From NCBI GenBank assembly GCA_030770425.1, contig JASJFT010000176.1, forward strand, positions 23,945-87,944: a DNA stretch of 64,000 bases. Direction: 5' to 3'. The first letter of the stretch is position 1. Every line of letters starts with the position of its first letter. Origin of the DNA: Darksidea phi (taxonomy: Eukaryota; Ascomycota; Dothideomycetes; Pleosporales; Lentitheciaceae). Below the pieces are notes generated by a model. The model saw only the letters and a list, made by a program, of their open reading frames with translations, made no database searches and was not told where the DNA came from. Both the position numbers and the translations under genes were made by a program. This document shows positions 48,468-60,433 of this stretch, piece by piece.

Positions 48468-50911
48468 CTACCTAAAAATGTTCGTCATGCCCGGATGCGA
48501 CGCATCCATGAAGGTTCTATTCAGGCTCCAGCCTAGTGGCTGCTTCCCGCCAGTAAAACTTCCGAACTGTCGTGTCGCCTTCTGCAAGCACGCTAGTCCC
48601 GACGTCTGTACCACTCCTTTCTCGCCATCATGCCTACACACGGTCGTAAATTCCAAAGCCCAAGACAAATGCACACCTAGGGCTACTTCGTCCAAGTTTG
48701 TCGCGGTCTGCTCCAGTGATGGTCGATATATCTGTACCATAGTTTCATCACTCGACTTGTCCTTGCTGAGCGGAACATAGAGCATTTGCGAAAGTTTCCG
48801 CGCAATAGTTTGCAGATGTCCGGTCCCGGAATAGCTTACGAAATGGTCGTGTCCGTCTGCGAATGGCTGCGCGTCTCCGTTGGGTTGAATTGTCGTGGCA
48901 CGAGCTTCATCGTAGATGGGACTCAAAATAGCATGATACTGGCTTGCCGTACGGTCGAGCTGACCAGACCAAGAGAGAACCTCTAGGGCCCTCGAAGTCA
49001 GTGCGAGGTTATCAGCGTAGCTTTCCGTATCCCGAACACTCAACTGCTTCTGAAACACATCGTAGAGTAGGATGCAACAAGAGAGATATCCCTGGAATCT
49101 GCGTCAGGTCAGCGAAGGCTTGGATTGTGAGCGGAGTGAATGGATACCCTACATGCAAAGCCAGCAATGTCTAACAGCTGCACCTTCTGCATAGAGTGCA
49201 TGAAGGGTAAGAGCAGACTGTTTCGCTGCGAGAATCCCCTCGTCTGCACATCGAGCGGTCTCTTGTTCAAGTTCGCTGTTCAAGTCGCGACCTGATTGTT
49301 TTGCGTGCAGAACCCATGACAATATCCACCGATACACAAGCATTTTCCCACCAAGGTAGAAAGAATTGAGGTAAAGTGTGGCTATTCGCGCTTCTTGGCT
49401 GAGGGTTGGTTTTGCAAGGTTCTCTGGTCGACTGTGTTCGGGCAACGCCGCGAGCCACTCGTCTAGAGAACGACGAATTGCTTTGCTTAATTGGAGAGAG
49501 AAGGCAGAGTTCTGCATGCGTCGAAAGATTCCGGCTTTGACAACGGTGAGCCTTGCAACTTGCATCTAAAATATTTCGTCATCATCCGGGCAGTAATTGT
49601 TCGCAACTTCTATGTCTTCGACATGGATTGGGTCATCAACATTTGATGCATACGACAGCGTCACCTGGAGCCATCTACGGGAGGTCAACCAAATTTCCGA
49701 ACGTAAAGGCGCTGGAGACCCTCACCCTCTACATAGAAGTAGCGACCGCAAAACCTTCTTGCCATCGACTCAAGCTGCCATGTCTAGATTGGAAGGCTGC
49801 TCATGTGCATAAAGACCATGAAGTCGCGCAATGGCAAGGCCAAGCTCTTGTCACATCGTCAGTCCCAATCATTCACTTTTCAACCGAGATCATGCTCCTC
49901 TCTTACCAACGTAGGCGAAGGCGCTCGTCGCTTTGTTGATAAGATTACAAACAGCGAGCATAGCGCAGACTTTCATCGCTCGAAGTGGCGTCCTCTCAAT
50001 GCAGTCATCTAGCAGCTGTTTCGCGATGCTGAAGTAATAATTACCGTGCTCGGGTGCAATTTGGGACCGTGAATAGCGCGACCCGACAGCTGCGATGCTG
50101 CACGCTTCGCATATAGTATGAAGCGGAATGGTCTCCGACTCTCGGAGCGATGAGTCGAGTAAGTCGTTAACTTCACTCTGGGTGCAGATGTGGAAAATTT
50201 TAGTGGTGCATTGAAGAAAGACAGAAAAGGCGTGCTTGAAAGTGACGCTCTGAGAACGTAGAGTGGACGCCAGGAGGGTAATATCGGAGAAGTTCGGAAT
50301 CGCCGTAGAGATATACGAGCCGGGGGCATTCTGAGACGATGGTTGGCCGGTTGGTCTCTGTTGGAGTGCTCGCGCTGCAGCAACCGTTGCAGTCGAAGCT
50401 GTTGCTCCTACTGGGATGTCTTCCAACGATGTTGGCTGCGAGGCACCCTGTGGAGCTTGTTCCCCAAGGCCGAGCAGACTGAGAGACGCGAGAATAGTTG
50501 ATGGATCCTTACCCCTGCGCAGTTGACTGACGATGGTAGCAGGATCCTGCTCCGGTCCGTGCTGTATGTGCCATAGTAAGTCAAGCGTTCCCCCGAGATC
50601 ACGTTGAAGGGCCTCGTTCTTCCTCTTTAAGGAGTGATTTCGGGTTTGGCCCTCTGCGATGTCGTAGTAGCACCCAACAGACCTCTCATGACGTTTCGAA
50701 CAGGTCGGCCTATCACCATCGCATTAGCATCCATTAATGCTGTGCAAAGTGCGCAGGGAGCGGCAAGCGGTGGGTACAGTACTTTGAGCTTTTTTTGACT
50801 ACAAGGCCATGCAACTCTCGTCCTAGCCCGTTTCAGACTGGTCCGGTCGACTGGAGCTGGCGGGCTTCCACTAGGCGGACGCGGCAGCAAAGGACGTACC
50901 GGTGCACTCAT
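48468..50911 (-). pseudogene. Zn2Cys6 fungal transcription factor, decayed
   Basis: Family: binuclear zinc-cluster activators with a fungal-specific middle homology region. The N-terminus has basic RTRV-WPCSQKKLK and, 59 nt later, CDGDRPTCSK-HERSVGC, then a polar linker/coiled region. The body resembles the fungal_trans domain, with good introns at 49,847-49,906 and 49,099-49,152. Lesions seen: the first Cys of the cluster is missing (VAWPC); the next-to-last Cys is Arg (50,691-50,693); the 59-nt gap at 50,724-50,782 starts GT but has no in-frame AG acceptor; there is a TGA at 49,770-49,772; and a TAG at 49,566-49,568 stands where CAG would restore the frame. The last 196 codons are clean. 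It sits next to the PDR pump and P450, which it may once have regulated. Confidence 0.75.
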
Positions 50912-52590
50912 TTTGAGTGAAATGGATAGAATGCTACGATCATAATGCGCACGTCAAAAGAGTGATGTGAGCTCGTGAAAGGCGAAGCATAAGATGCCGG
51001 ACAAGCGCGCCACCCGAGTTTGTCAGCAACGCAGCCTTCCTTGATTGGTCGGAAGTGTTTGCCCGTAGAATTGCATACACGTCATCGAAGGCAGCGGCTA
51101 TACGTACGACGACAATCAGCTTACAGAAGAATTCGCTATAGATAGTTGGGAGGAGCCGCCGCCTTTAATACTATAGAAAGCGCCTTCTAAGCCTTCCTGA
51201 ATTACTTAAATTTAAACAAACAAGTTAAACAAAACTCTCCTATAACCTCATTAAAGCAATCAAACAAGATTACTATACCAGGAGTTCGCCAAACAAGCAA
51301 AATTTGCGCTTCAAATTTGACTTTGTTTGATTGTTGACAACAGTGCCCTGCAGTCTCTGTGCCGGATGTGCCTTCTCGCATTTACAACCATCTCTGTGGC
51401 ACAGACATAGCCACTTGCAAATCGTTGCGCGACTCCGATTGTTGCGCGCACGGGTATGGTACCCGAACGAACCAAAAATTGCACGATAAGGGCCCAGCTC
51501 GCGGCGTCATATAGGTTAGGTAGGCTAGTGGAGTGCGGCATAACTGCTGCTTGCGCTAAGCTCACTCAGGAACAATCGTCTGGCTTTCGGCGGAACGCCC
51601 ACTCCCAGCCTCTTTTACTAAAGAATCACAACTTGGCTTAATATGTTAAACGCGGTAAATGAGGCTGTTGTGCTTAGGAAGCATGCATGCTTGGCCGCCC
51701 CGGGGTAACCTAGTGCTAAAAGCGGGCTATACGAACAGTTGCAACTGCGAGTCCTTCGAATCTTTCGCACGTTGCAGTAAACAAGCTACAAATATCCGGC
51801 GCAGAACTTGACGAGAGAGCTTTTGACTACCAGACTCGCATGCTAGAGCGGAAGCTGGAATCCGTCGATACGTTCGTAACTGCGGGAAAGCGCAAGTACG
51901 AATCTGTGACTGCAATGATTCAAGTACGCAATTTATTTTGGACGCGGTGAGACTTCCATGCGCTGAAGATACCTGAAGTCTCGTTCTGTAGCTGTGTCAC
52001 CTTGGAGCGTGACTTGGATGAGGATACCGGGACTGGGTGGCTCGACGGAAGCGTTTTAGTGAGGGGACTAGATATAGGGCTGGCAGAAACCGCAAAGTGC
52101 CGATGGGGTTTCGTCTCGGGGAAGAAAACTGTTTACAGGATTTCACAGGCCGCTCTCATTGCTTTCACTGACCGCGTACGTAGAGCCAGAATCGGCTGAG
52201 AAATATGTGGTCTGAAGTGCCAATTCACTCTCAACCCTTTATCTAACGTCTTGACGAGCGGTTTCATCAATTACAGGGCATTAACGAAAGTGATTCAGCA
52301 ATCATGGACCAAAAAGCGCGGATATAGCACCACCACTTTAAGGGTTGGGCACGGGGGTGACACAAGTGTAGTTGAAGTATGGAGACAGAGATTCAAGGGG
52401 CTGCGAAGACGGCCATGGAATCTAATCAGAGCATACATTATAAAGAGGAGTACTTCCATGCATAAACGACTTCAGTCCCCGTATGGCTTATTACATTCTT
52501 TCACAGCCTCGAGCGACCGTTTTCCATTCCAACCTACATGGCTGGATCGATTTCGTCTCCATACTGCTGGGGAACTTTTACCCAGCATCC
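50912..52590. other. Intergenic interval, no gene recognised
   Basis: Lies between the 5' end of the transcription-factor pseudogene and the 3' end of the ABC transporter. An AT-rich patch at about 51,150-51,340 contains an 11-bp inverted repeat, CAATCAAACAA (51,257-51,267) and its complement (51,323-51,333), able to form a hairpin. Several open frames of 60-150 codons on either strand show no domain, splice structure or codon pattern that I would trust. Confidence 0.6.
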
Positions 52591-55500
52591 TCACTTCTCT
52601 TCCATCGATTGCTGTCGCTCGGGTGTTTTGCCTTTGCTTCCGATTCTCCTCTCATGCCTTGCCTTCGGCACCCGAGCCAGCCAATAAAGGAACAGCGCAG
52701 CCATGATATTGACTAGAACAAACACCCACATCAGCGCAAAGTTCCTCCAGCGATCTTCATAATTGATTCCCAGTGTGTCCAACACAGTGTCCGTATCCCG
52801 GACTGGGCAATACATGCACGCTACACTACTCGTATCTTCCTTATTGACGACATACCCCCCGGAAACACCTATGTATGCTTCGAGGTATTCTTTGCAGGTA
52901 TAGTTGGAGTAACTCGATGGAATCGGAATCGGAACAAGTTCAGTAGTGGAGCATGTGATAGGTTTGCGGGACACTCCGACCGAGAACATTCCAGATACCA
53001 GGTATGTGAGCGGAGAGACCCGGTACATGAAGATCCAGAACCGAGGTAAGGACGAGGGAGAAACAAGGACCCTGTGACATTGTTAGAGGGTTATGACATG
53101 ACGCAGCGGAAAGGACTAAGGTACGAACCCGCAAAAGATCAAAGCCAGATAGAATAGGAGGTTCGCAATGTTGACACACATCTCTGCGTGCTCCAAAGCT
53201 GCGCTCACTGCAGTCGAAAATGTCGAACAGAATAGGTAAAACACCCACACAAATGCGCACATCAGTCCGGCTCTTTCATGGCGCTCACCACTGTCGTTGA
53301 TATCCTTCTGGAATCCAATAGTGTAGTACCAGGCCAAGAACGATAGTATCGACATGAACGTCTGCCATGGGACTTCCACGATAATAGAAGCTAGAATGAA
53401 TACCTTCCAGTCATATGTCTTCGACGGTCCTTCTCGAATTTCGTAAAGAGCGCGAGAGGAGACAAAATCTGGGACGAGCTGTTGGACGACTTGGGAAAAG
53501 ACCATGAAGAATAGGAAAATTGAGAAGAGCATGTTTTGGAGGCCTTGTATGCTGTTTGCAGAGTCATAGAAAGAAAATCCAAGGAAAAAGGCCTGATTCG
53601 ATTAGCAGATACTACGATTGGTTGATTGGTTGATTGCGTGATTGAAGTACGGGCTAACTCACCGATCCAACACAGAGGAAGAAACGTGACCAGATGTAGG
53701 CTGGCGTACGCCAGTAGTCTTTGAAGGCGCGTTTGGCGACGTAGTAGAGCTGAAAGGTGAATGATGCTGCGAATGAGCTTGCAGTGGTATCTGGCTGCGG
53801 ATCTTGGGCCGTCTTCTGGAGATTTTCGAGTTCTTCGAGATGTTTTTGTACTAACTGACGCTGTTTGGAACCTTCCCAGACTGCAGACCAATTCGTCTGG
53901 GAGTCGGTCCCGGGTTCAGCCCCAGTAATGTCCAATACCCAGTCAGCTGGGTTCCTTCGTGGCCCGCAAATGGCAGCGCCCTTCTCTTCGAAGTATGACA
54001 CCATGTTCTTGACGTGGCCAAAGTAGTGAGTTTTTCCTCCTGGGCCGAGGAGTAGAATCTGGTCGAATTGTTCAAAGATCTGTGCTGAAGGCTGATGAAC
54101 AGTGCATAATATAGCTTGGCCATGATGCGCCAATTTACGGAGTAGTTTGCAAATAGCCCAAGCCGTTTGACTGTCCAATCCAGAAGTCGGTTCATCTGTT
54201 TTCGTCAGAACAAGGAACTACATGTACAACTGCATACTAACCCAAGAAAAGCAGAAGCTCAGGCTTCGCTGCCATTTCTACGCCAATGCTTAAGCGTTTT
54301 CGCTGCTCTATGTTGAGTCCTATCGCGATATCAGTGGCCTGGGCTGAGATACAGAGCACTCTTACATACCCTGACCTTGAACGCCGATAATCGCATGTTC
54401 AAACGCTTCCATATCGAGCAGGCGGATAACTTGATTGACATATTCGAGCTTTTCTTCCATTGGAACATTCCTGGGCTGTCGTAGGATCGCGCTGAACTCC
54501 AGGGCCTCCCGCACTGTGGCCATCGGTGAATGAAAATCTGCTTGCTGCACATATCCAATCTTTCGCTGAACCTCGCTACTTCTTGGCTTGGATCCCACCA
54601 TGATATTCCCAGTGACCGTTCCTAGCGTCGCGCGAGAGGCAAGAACATCCAAAAGTGTCGTTTTTCCGGCCCCGGTCGCTCCCATCAAGGCAGTCAGCGT
54701 TCCCGGCTTAACCCAACCTTCGAGGTCATCTAGTATCCGTTTCTTGGTTTTATTCGCTATGATTTCGTAACAAAGGCTCCTCCAGTGGAATGGGAGGTTG
54801 AGATGCTGAACTCGCTGGTTGGGCTGACCTGGCAGTCCCGGTTCCTGCAAGCGTGACTCACCCACTTCGCCGAGAATGCGAGAAGTTAGCTCTGCCTCTT
54901 CGTCACTCTTTCCAAATGACTTGGAAGTTTGCCCGCGGAGAAAAAGCAAAATCTCGCCCCTAGATCGTTCCGCAAGAATGTATTCCGAGGTCAGGAGATG
55001 GACGACGCAGAATCCAAAGCCCATTGCGATGATGATACCAAGATTCCTATGGAAAATTAATCTCGAGTTAGATTTCCGATATCCATTGGCAGGCTCACCT
55101 CCAGAGATGTTGGACATGGTAGCCAAAGTTGGTGCTCAAGTATATATCACCCTCTACAAATGCTTCCCCACGTCGTGCGCCACTTGAAACACACTGCCGA
55201 TCTTGTGGACTGACGTCGGAGTAAAATTGACCGAATGGGATCAACTGCGAACACGGGATCTCTCGTCCTTGGAACTGCAGATTGTCAATACATAGTGACT
55301 TCGCCCTCTTTCCAACGCAGCATGCGACTATGGATGCTACTTACCTCGTTTATTAGTAGGGACTCGAAAGCGAACCCTATTGGGTTGACGTATCTAAACC
55401 AACCCAGCCACGGCCGCATGCACGGTGCAGGAATAACAAATCCGGTGTAAGTAATAAAGTTCAAAACTGTGATCGCAACAGGAGCCATTGTTGCTGTTAT

Positions 55501-57477
55501 AGTGCGGGAGGAAGAACCAACCATACGAAAGAAGATCGACATCGAAACAAATACAGTGAAGGAAAAGACAAACCAAGTGAAGAAGGCTCCAGGAGTTCTC
55601 CTCAGACCTGTCATAAAATATAGAACCAGGTTGAAAAGGAGAGAAGTGATGACCTTGATTGGGAGATCAGATAGCATGGCGGCTGCAACATCAGCGAACG
55701 GATGATAGAAGGCATACCGTTGATGCTTTTCGACGATTGGACGCTGAGCCCATATAGTCAGCACCTGTTAGGGAATTTGGTCAGCATCGATCAAATGAAA
55801 AAGATACAAGGTGCCAACATACCTCAAAGGCACCCATGGTTGCATTCAGGGTCACACCGAAGAAGATCAAAATCCCGCGACTAAAGAGACTGGCCGTGTT
55901 GTTCTCCATATTGAAGAAAACGCTACCCACAATGAGTGCTATGATTATGTTCCCTACTGCAGCTCCTAATGGTACGGAAATGTTGTTCTGCAGTCTCAAG
56001 AAAGCCCGCATCAGGCACAGATTAATTTGCCTCGGTAGCGATATCGTGTATGGCGAAGCGGAACGCCTGGGATTATGTCAATCAATTCGTGTTCTGGTAG
56101 AGTGGGGGTCAGGATCTCACATACAGTCGTTCTGACTTCTCACATTCTCTTGCAGCGTTGATTGTAAGAGTTGCCTCATTGGTAGGGGGATAATCTCGAT
56201 TGAATTCCTCGATTTCAGCCAAGAGAGATTTCCGTTCGGCGCTGTTTGTCCACAACCGCGAAAAGTCTTCTGCACAGCGAGGCACTCGTGATTCGAACCC
56301 CTCCTTCACCATCGTCCTTGCTTCCGGTGGATGCGTGAGAGCCGTAAGAAAATACGCAGTTGTAAGATAATCCGGACATTTGAAACCAAGCCGTTCGAAA
56401 TAAATTACCGCATTCTGAACCGAACCAAAGTATATTTGACGTCCTTGATATAGTAATATGACCTTTTCACAGCTGTCATAGAGCTCTTGAGAAGCCTGAT
56501 AGAGACTGACAACACTTGTGGTGTGCCTGGTATCAGCGCAAAGCCTTAGCAGATGGATGAACCTCAGGGCTGTGGCACTGTCCAGGCCACGGGTGCTATT
56601 GTCCCAGCATTGGAAAGGAGCCCACGATGAAAGTGCTTCGGCGATTGTCACTCTTTTTCGCTCGCCTCCACTGACCCCTCGAATCATTTCGTTTCCTAGT
56701 TTGGAAGCCGAGACACCGCTCAGGTTGAAAGCGGCAATGAGACCCCTTGCCAAGCTGTCCGGGTATGAATCGCCTGGAAACCTTTTTTTTGACAGCTTCG
56801 GTTCCCGACATGAGGCAGCAAATTGAAGCGTCTCGTTGACCGTCAATTCAGGGAAATGGGAGTCGTGTTCCGCAGTGTACGTGAATTCTCCACGGAAGAA
56901 CTTGCGCATCAAGGCCGGCGATATCCCTGACGAGTAAGCAGCTTGTTGGGACAAATTCGAGAAGTGTTATAAACTGACCTTGATAGTTCAAATGTGCTTG
57001 CGCGTCAAGATAAATACCATGCATCTCCCCAGCCAAGGTCTTCAGGAGTGTCGAGCAACCACTTCCCGGGCGGCCGAGTACAAGCAGGATTTCGCCTTTG
57101 CCAACAACTCCGTCAAGACCACTTATGATGTTGACTTTGGAGTTCGTGGTCTGACTGAAGAGTCGTAGCAGTGAACCTAGGCGTAACGGATAATCCTTAA
57201 CCGTGTGGTGGTAATCGCTTGGGCTACGAAAGCCATAAACGCTCAGATTCCGGAAAGACACACCTATTTCCTTCCTGGGAAACTCATTGAGAGATTCTGG
57301 ATCGACGTGATTTCTGAAGTCTGTCCAAGAGGTATCGTCTAACGATAAGCCCTTCACGGTAATACTCTCCTTGTTCTTGTGGCTCGATCGATTTGGTTCT
57401 TCCGGGGATTGAATCATCATCGTGTGTGGCGCATTCAAACCTGCTACAAGGGTTTCGTCTCGCGCGGTATTTCGCAT
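52591..57477 (-). CDS. PDR-type ABC (ABCG) multidrug transporter
   Basis: Full-size pleiotropic-drug-resistance pump of the plasma membrane, ATP-driven efflux. Exons: 57,477-56,979; 56,926-56,125; 56,066-55,823; 55,764-55,345; 55,274-55,099; 55,046-54,370; 54,319-54,242; 54,195-53,663; 53,592-53,129; 53,071-52,591. These join in frame to 4,374 nt (1,457 aa, usual length). NBD1 has the fungal Walker [10 protein letters not shown] (about 135-143), signature VSGGERKRV (about 251) and Walker B ending in [14 protein letters not shown]1 follows. NBD2 has canonical GATGAGKTT (about 835), a degenerate [14 protein letters not shown] signature and [17 protein letters not shown]2 and a large extracellular loop with paired Cys close the protein. 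The asymmetric NBDs are normal for PDR proteins. It looks intact. The substrate cannot be told from sequence. Confidence 0.93.
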
Positions 57478-58076
57478 TCAAATGTGGGGGTGGGATACAC
57501 CTGTATCAAGGTGTGAGCGAGACAATCCTGTCATGCGAAATCAATCCATAGCTGGACAGCTAGAACGTAAAGTTGATTTCTCAAAATAATTACGCAGCTC
57601 CCAACAAAATAAGATGATAGGACAGATCATATACAACTTCGGTCGCCGGTATACTGCGTCTGTCTTCGAAAAGATGTAAGGGTGTATGGCTTGGGGGCAG
57701 AAACACTCTTCTGTCTGCAAAGATCAGCTGTGCAAAGTCCGTGCGCACGGACAAGGAGGACATCAGGCTATGGTACGGCAAGGTTCGAGCGTTATCGCAT
57801 AGTAGGCAAACGACTGTGCCACAATAAGCAATATCAATACATCGGGCAGCGGCCGGCGCCGAACGCGACCAACCACAGCCGAGTCGAGGTCCCGAATGAA
57901 CCGTTCCACTTGACGTTTGTGGCAGTACCTTGTTACGCATCCCTGACGTTCAAGCGACGTGTCAAATCATGGTACCACAGGTAGTTGTGCAACGTCTTTA
58001 GATTGCATCGCCTTCCCTCAGCCCCAAATCTACTTCCACCTCCTGCACCCGCAGGGATCAATCCATGGATCCATAT
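57478..58076. other. Upstream region of the PDR transporter
   Basis: About 600 bp between the PDR start codon and the 3' end of the P450. Both genes run on the minus strand, so this holds the PDR promoter and the P450 3' end. I see no coding sequence with support, and no clear TATA or PDRE-like element that I would call. Confidence 0.55.
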
Positions 58077-59849
58077 TCATTCCCTCAGTTTGATCGTGCA
58101 CGGATACCTCTCTGCGGGATGTGCTCCACCGCCACCCCCTTCCACCTGGTACGCCCTGTTGCCTTCGGCCAATTTGATTCGATTACCACTGTGCTTTCGA
58201 TCCCACTGATCGTAGGCAGGGTGAATGTCAAATTTTCTCGCTGTCATAGCTAGGACAATTTTAAGCTCCATCACAGCTAGTGTTTGGCCGAGACAATTCC
58301 TCGGACCAAATTCGAACGGCCGGTAGGCACCCTTGATAGGATACAGGGGATCTTCTGGGCTGACTAACCAGCGCTCCGGTATGAAGGCATCGGGATCCTT
58401 CCAATACTTCGGGTTTCGATGGAGAAGCAGATGGATTTGCCATACATAGCAACCTTCTGTTGGAAAAGACGTCCCGTTCTCATCAACAATGTTGACGCCA
58501 GGCTTCCCTTGGCGCATGCAAGAAGCCGGGGGCCATAGCCGAAGTGACTCTTTAATGACCGCTAGGGTGTATGCGAGTTGGTTCAGAAGTTGTGGTCTTT
58601 TGGTAATCGCCTCAGCGGTTGTCGAAATGTCTCCAAACACTTCATCGTGCTCAGCGCGGAGGCGTTCCATTGCTTTGGGATTCATAGAAAGTGCGTGGTA
58701 GCAGTATATAAGCGCACTGCTAGTTGTATCATGACCAGCGAAGAGAAATAGGCGAAGCTGTGCGCTGGCTACCTCAAGAAATTCCTTGCTCGGTATCTCG
58801 GCGACGCTGACGTCTTTCTCTTTCAGGAACTCTTTGAGCGTGAGTGTAATAATTGATCGGGAAGCTTTCGCAGTCGAGTCCCTTGTTCCTAAAGAGGCAT
58901 CTCTGAGCTCCTTGTACCGTTTCATGATTTCGCCATGGATGAGGCTGTCGAGACGTCGATTGTTATACCACAGTATCAAAGGTCGCAACGGATGATATCG
59001 ATCGAAAGGGTTCATCTCTGACCCAAAAGTGGTCCATTCAATCTGCGTACGCAATGCCGAAGCAAGTGGGTGATCTTGCAATTGGTAATTCCATCTGCCA
59101 TCGCTAGGAGCCATGTTAGATGCGCTGATTGGCTTCGAGGATGCGATAGAACTCACACTGAAACCGCTCCAATGACATCAATGGTGAGCTTAATGGTAAG
59201 GTTTTCAAGTTGAAACATGGCTCCACGCTGGGCGTGTTCGTGAAGGAGGTCGCAAAATACCGCTGTCTCCTGTACGACCGCTGGAGCCAGCTCCGGCATG
59301 TAGTTGGCGCTAAATCCTGGATTGAAGAGCACACGCCATACCTTCCATGGCTCCTCCTTCATGGTGAATAGATTGGGGCCGCCAGTCAGGTTCTCGAAAG
59401 CATGATATATCTGCCGTGGCTTTTCGAGAGGTGCATGGGCCAATTGAGTAGCTGCTGAAGGAGTATTGACAATGAGCAGCGGGTTTGCGAATGGCCAGAG
59501 ATCAAAATAAAAGAGCCCATTCGGGAACTGCTTTGAGATTTTGAGAAAGCTGGTGTTCGTGGTACAGTCGACGGGCAAATTATCCATCTGCTCCTTGAGC
59601 ACGAGGAGGTGGCCCAAGGCAGCATTGTATTCGGGCATCGGCTGGATCAAACATTAGCGAGTATATATAATCTCTGGAAGTGTTTTCACGAACATATCCA
59701 GCTTTTCGAAGCTTGAACATGAGGCGGCGAGAAGCTGTCAGTGACTTGACGATAACTAGCAATGCCATCGCCGCCGCAGCCAGCAAGGCGGTATTCATGA
59801 TTAATCTGCGATCCAAGTCGCCGATACTGGCGCTAGTGGGTAACAACAT
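58077..59849 (-). CDS. Cytochrome P450 monooxygenase
   Basis: Microsomal P450, heme-thiolate oxygenase needing a reductase partner. Exons 59,849-59,694, 59,641-59,157 and 59,103-58,077 join to 1,668 nt (555 aa) with introns of 52 and 53 nt. The N-terminal hydrophobic anchor (about 17-37) is followed by a basic stretch and the Pro-containing hinge. I-helix AGHDTTSS (about 336-343), K-helix ESLR (about 399-402), PERW, and heme loop FEFGPRNCLGQ with axial Cys at about 484 are all present. The C-terminus is complete apart from a five-Gly run near residue 535. No lesion seen. I cannot assign a CYP family with confidence. Next to a PDR pump and a regulator relic, a role in secondary metabolism or xenobiotic oxidation is plausible but inferred. 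Confidence 0.92.
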
Positions 59850-60433
59850 AGCTGTTGTCCTGGCGAGAGTGATGTGGAAGGGATAGAAAGGTAGAGAGCA
59901 AATGGTCTCTACCTATGGTAGGAGTCTCAAGCCGCAGCGGATTGGAAGGACCACCAGGGCATGGATGATACATCCGTAAAGTGCCGGGGGCAGTGCAGGT
60001 CGAATGTTGTACAAATAAATTGCGGCGCGCACACCGAAGCTCGAATCCAATTTGAGAACGGACCTGGGAGCTTCTTGTCCTAGTGCATCCTCGCCTCACA
60101 CTTGCAGCACCTGTGGGTTTGGGACCCGCCATACCGGGATCCACGCAGCTTGGTCGGGCCGTTTTTCGGCTTTGCCGCAATTAACGCTGCCGTCCCGGGG
60201 TGCTGCTGAGCTCTCCACGAACGAGTGGACCCCACCTCGTCTTGCTGCAGCAGCTGCGGACCAACAATGCAGCGCACCACTCTGTCTTACATGTACGGGT
60301 CTTATGAATGGTATTAAACAAGTCAACTAGTCGCCTAGGTGGAATCGAAGGTGGTAATCCTAGTGATATACCTTCTTATTTTACACTGTCTACAACTGCA
60401 AATTGTCGTATTACATTCTTCTCTTGCGGTGCA
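59850..60433. promoter_or_regulatory. Divergent intergenic (promoter) region
   Basis: 584 bp between the start of the P450 (minus) and the start of the SAT4-like gene (plus), so both promoters must lie here. GC-rich. Open frames on both strands are without domains and are taken as chance. Confidence 0.5.

Noticed and set aside
51257..51333. MITE or DNA transposon with terminal inverted repeats
   Set aside because: Only an 11-bp inverted repeat about 55 bp apart, with no clear target duplication; too little to call a mobile element.
52002..52706. Plus-strand open frames of 65-151 codons
   Set aside because: Partly antisense to the last PDR exon and otherwise in intergenic DNA; the translations show no family features.
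55469..56826. Plus-strand frames opposite the PDR transporter
   Set aside because: Complement shadows of well-supported transporter exons.
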